64,000 nucleotides of DNA from Alentia gelatinosa (lineage: Eukaryota; Annelida; Polychaeta; Phyllodocida; Polynoidae): NCBI GenBank assembly GCA_950022655.1, contig OX465588.1:22492527-22556526 (forward strand), given 5' to 3'. Both the position numbers and the translations under genes were made by a program. Below, piece after piece: positions 62,340 to 64,000 of this stretch (position 1 is the first letter of the stretch; every line of letters starts with the position of its first letter). The notes under the pieces were generated by a model, which saw nothing but the letters and a program-made list of their open reading frames with translations, was not told where the DNA came from and did no database searches.

Positions 62340-62618
62340 TTGCAGCTAAACGAAGGAGGGGCAATGACCGCGGGGTGTACACATAAGACGGCAGGCTACA
62401 CCCCTCCTCCAGCAGACGGAGGCTATGACCCGAGGGTCCTCCTTACCACAAGGACGAGTGACCTAAAGCCTGTAAAGGTCACAGTCTTTGTACCGGAGCA
62501 CATCAAGTTCCAGCTTGCAAAACACAAGAGCGAATATATGAAGTTCGTGGAAACCAAGAATGGCTCTATGGTGCTGGTTGCCAATGAAAAAGCACCGATG
62601 TACATATATTACAGGTGA
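62340..62618 (+). pseudogene. unidentified ORF with an in-frame 96-bp duplication after it
   Basis: The frame contains GYTPPPADGGYDPRVLLTTR and LKPVKVTVFVPEHIKFQLAK, then MKFVETKNGSMVLVANEKAP, and ends TACAGGTGA, where CAG/GTGA could also be a splice donor. Ninety-six bases downstream (62634) the sequence repeats as MKFMETDDGSMVRCANEKAP, then stops. The fragment may be continuous with the ORF at 61769, the SINE having separated them. No known domain was recognised; a transposon origin is plausible but unproven. Confidence 0.4.
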
Positions 62619-62810
62619 AATGGAGAGCTGCCAATGAAGTTCATGGAAACCGACGATGGCTCTATGGTGAGGTGTGCCAATGAAAAAGCACCGTGAGTCC
62701 TAATTGTTCAAGATTTTCAAAATCAGTTAATCAGGAAATAATTAAGACTAACGAGCAATGGCAGTGAGGAAGTTTTAATAGAGGTAACAAGTTGATGTAA
62801 AGAGTTGTAG

Positions 62811-63054
62811 ACCAGGGAGCTGTTTCAAAAGTCGAGTGAGGTCTCGCCAGCGGCACGTCACATTTTGTAAGCGAGAGGCCGGCAACAGCGAGCGGCACCT
62901 CAAATCAAAGCGGCAGCAAAACTACTACTAATATCCCATAGAGAGCGGCACCTCCACATCGACAGCGACGCCTCAAGTTCCATTGTTGGCCTCTCGCATT
63001 GGCAATGAGTACTCTCGTTTAGCACCCTCCCGACTTTTGAAACAGCTCCCTGGT
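62811..63054. mobile_element. MITE with perfect 24-bp terminal inverted repeats
   Basis: The left end ACCAGGGAGCTGTTTCAAAA(GTCG) is the exact reverse complement of the right end. The 244-bp body is non-coding and has repeated GCGGCACCTC motifs. CAGGGAGC-type ends recall hAT elements, but the flanking 8 bases match only partly, so the superfamily is tentative. Confidence 0.85.
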
Positions 63055-63520
63055 TTACAAGCTTAGTCAAGTTTATAAGCTGACGTCAGGAAGTAGTGCA
63101 GGTAACCTTGGGAAGTCTGTAGACAGTTTATAAAATGGTGTGGGTGGATGGGCAAATTGAGGACAAGGTGCGTGGTATGATGACATCAGTGTGATGTGAC
63201 GTGTTGTAGTGCTGGACCACCAGGTGGCGTCGTAGAAGCGCTTCTGTCGCGCGTGATTATGCTCATATACACGTTATAATCGGTCAAAATAAATAAAACC
63301 TTCCCAGTATGTTGGTACATAACCTCATGTTTAAAAATATTATGGAAATAATAAATTATATGAAGTATCACATGTCATGTGATGTGATGAAAGTATCAAA
63401 TTATCATAACCAGCCTTTCTACTACCGATCCCTAGCGGCATACGATGGCACTAGTACCTGACCCTTCCTGTATGACTGCTTCAGGCGCCCGCCACGAATG
63501 GGCTAAATGGTCGCGACTTA

Positions 63521-63951
63521 GAGGGTGCGTCCACCAACCACGACAAGGCTACGACAAGTGCCGACATGAAAGTTCCAATCGCAGCCTTGTCGTGAGAAGA
63601 GCATTGTCGGGACAGCGGTGTCGGGGCGTGTCGTAGACGTTGCCGGTTTCCGTAAAAAAGACGCCCATGGTTCCGACACACTACGACAGTGATATCGAGG
63701 AAACCACAACACTCCACGACAAAGGTCCAGTCATAGCAAAAATCGAACATGGGACCTTGTCGGAGGGCCTCCGACAACCTCCCCACAAGCTTTGTGTCGC
63801 AGCCTGTCGGGGCCTTGTCGTAGCCTCTTGTCGGGAACTAGGGTCCACCAACCACGACAAGGCTACGACACACCTTCCAATCGTAGAGCTGTCGTGGACC
63901 TTGTCGGAAAGCCGTTGTCGTAGCCCTGTCGTGGTTGGTGGACGCACCCTC
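63521..63951. mobile_element. 431-bp MITE with ~36-bp inverted repeats and an internal end copy
   Basis: GAGGGTGCGTCCACCAACCA (then CGACAAGGCTACGACA) at 63521 is inverted at 63916-63951 with few mismatches. The same end sequence appears again in direct orientation at 63841-63871. The interior is crowded with GTCG/CGAC motifs. The inverted symmetry extends outward (TAAATGGTC at 63504 and GACCATTTA at 63962), so the true element may be about 470 bp. A TTA on both sides could be a target duplication or part of the repeat. Confidence 0.8.
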
Positions 63952-63961
63952 TTAAGGCTAT

Positions 63962-64000
63962 GACCATTTATCCAGTACCGATCTGCTGTCGGAAACAACT
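63962..64000. repeat. possible MITE family A fragment at the window edge
   Basis: ACCGATCTGCTGTCGGAAAC resembles the subterminal part of the elements at 35258 and 37284 (GCACCGATCTGTGTTCGGAA). It is cut by the window end, so it cannot be confirmed. Confidence 0.35.

Overview
This is eukaryotic, most likely invertebrate metazoan, genomic DNA. It is AT-rich and intron-rich. It carries one clearly recognisable host gene and a dense layer of decayed transposable elements: DIRS-type, Ty3-type and several LINE-type retrotransposons, tRNA-derived SINEs, and many short inverted-repeat elements. The species cannot be named from the sequence. There is no operon structure, no CRISPR array and no bacterial-style gene organisation.

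The host gene is a seven-exon homolog of PTTG1IP (PBF), on the minus strand from 20511 down to 10099. Its exons are only 47 to 121 bases long. Spliced at consensus GT/AG sites they give a 185-residue type I membrane protein: signal peptide, eight-cysteine PSI domain, one transmembrane helix, a charged helix, and a C-terminal tyrosine sorting motif. Introns hold a SINE fragment and two inverted-repeat elements.

Layout: 1.6-4.7 kb, a broken DIRS-type element on the minus strand, interrupted by a SINE. 5-6.6 kb, a LINE tail, a small retroposed insert with a 14-bp target duplication, and dispersed repeats. 10.1-20.5 kb, the PTTG1IP-like gene. 23.0-26.3 kb, a wrecked Ty3-type element. 27-28 kb, simple repeats. 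30.7-31.0 kb, a large hairpin. 33.4 kb, an 82-bp tandem duplication. 35.2-37.7 kb, a LINE between members of one inverted-repeat family. 38.8-40.1 and 42.1-42.9 kb, minisatellites. 44.3 kb, a candidate exon of unknown identity. 49.0-51.0 kb, a LINE interrupted by a piggyBac-like MITE. 51.3-57.3 kb, a second DIRS-type element with a LINE nested inside it. 57.5-58.8 kb, an RNase H-bearing LINE. 61.7-64.0 kb, a broken unidentified coding region split by a SINE, followed by two or three inverted-repeat elements.

The transposon genes do not form a working system: each multi-domain element examined has lost catalytic parts through stops, frameshifts or internal deletions. I found no convincing undescribed biological system. 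The most informative observations are the reconstructed host gene, the stack of nested insertions, and the repeated loss of reverse transcriptase core motifs.
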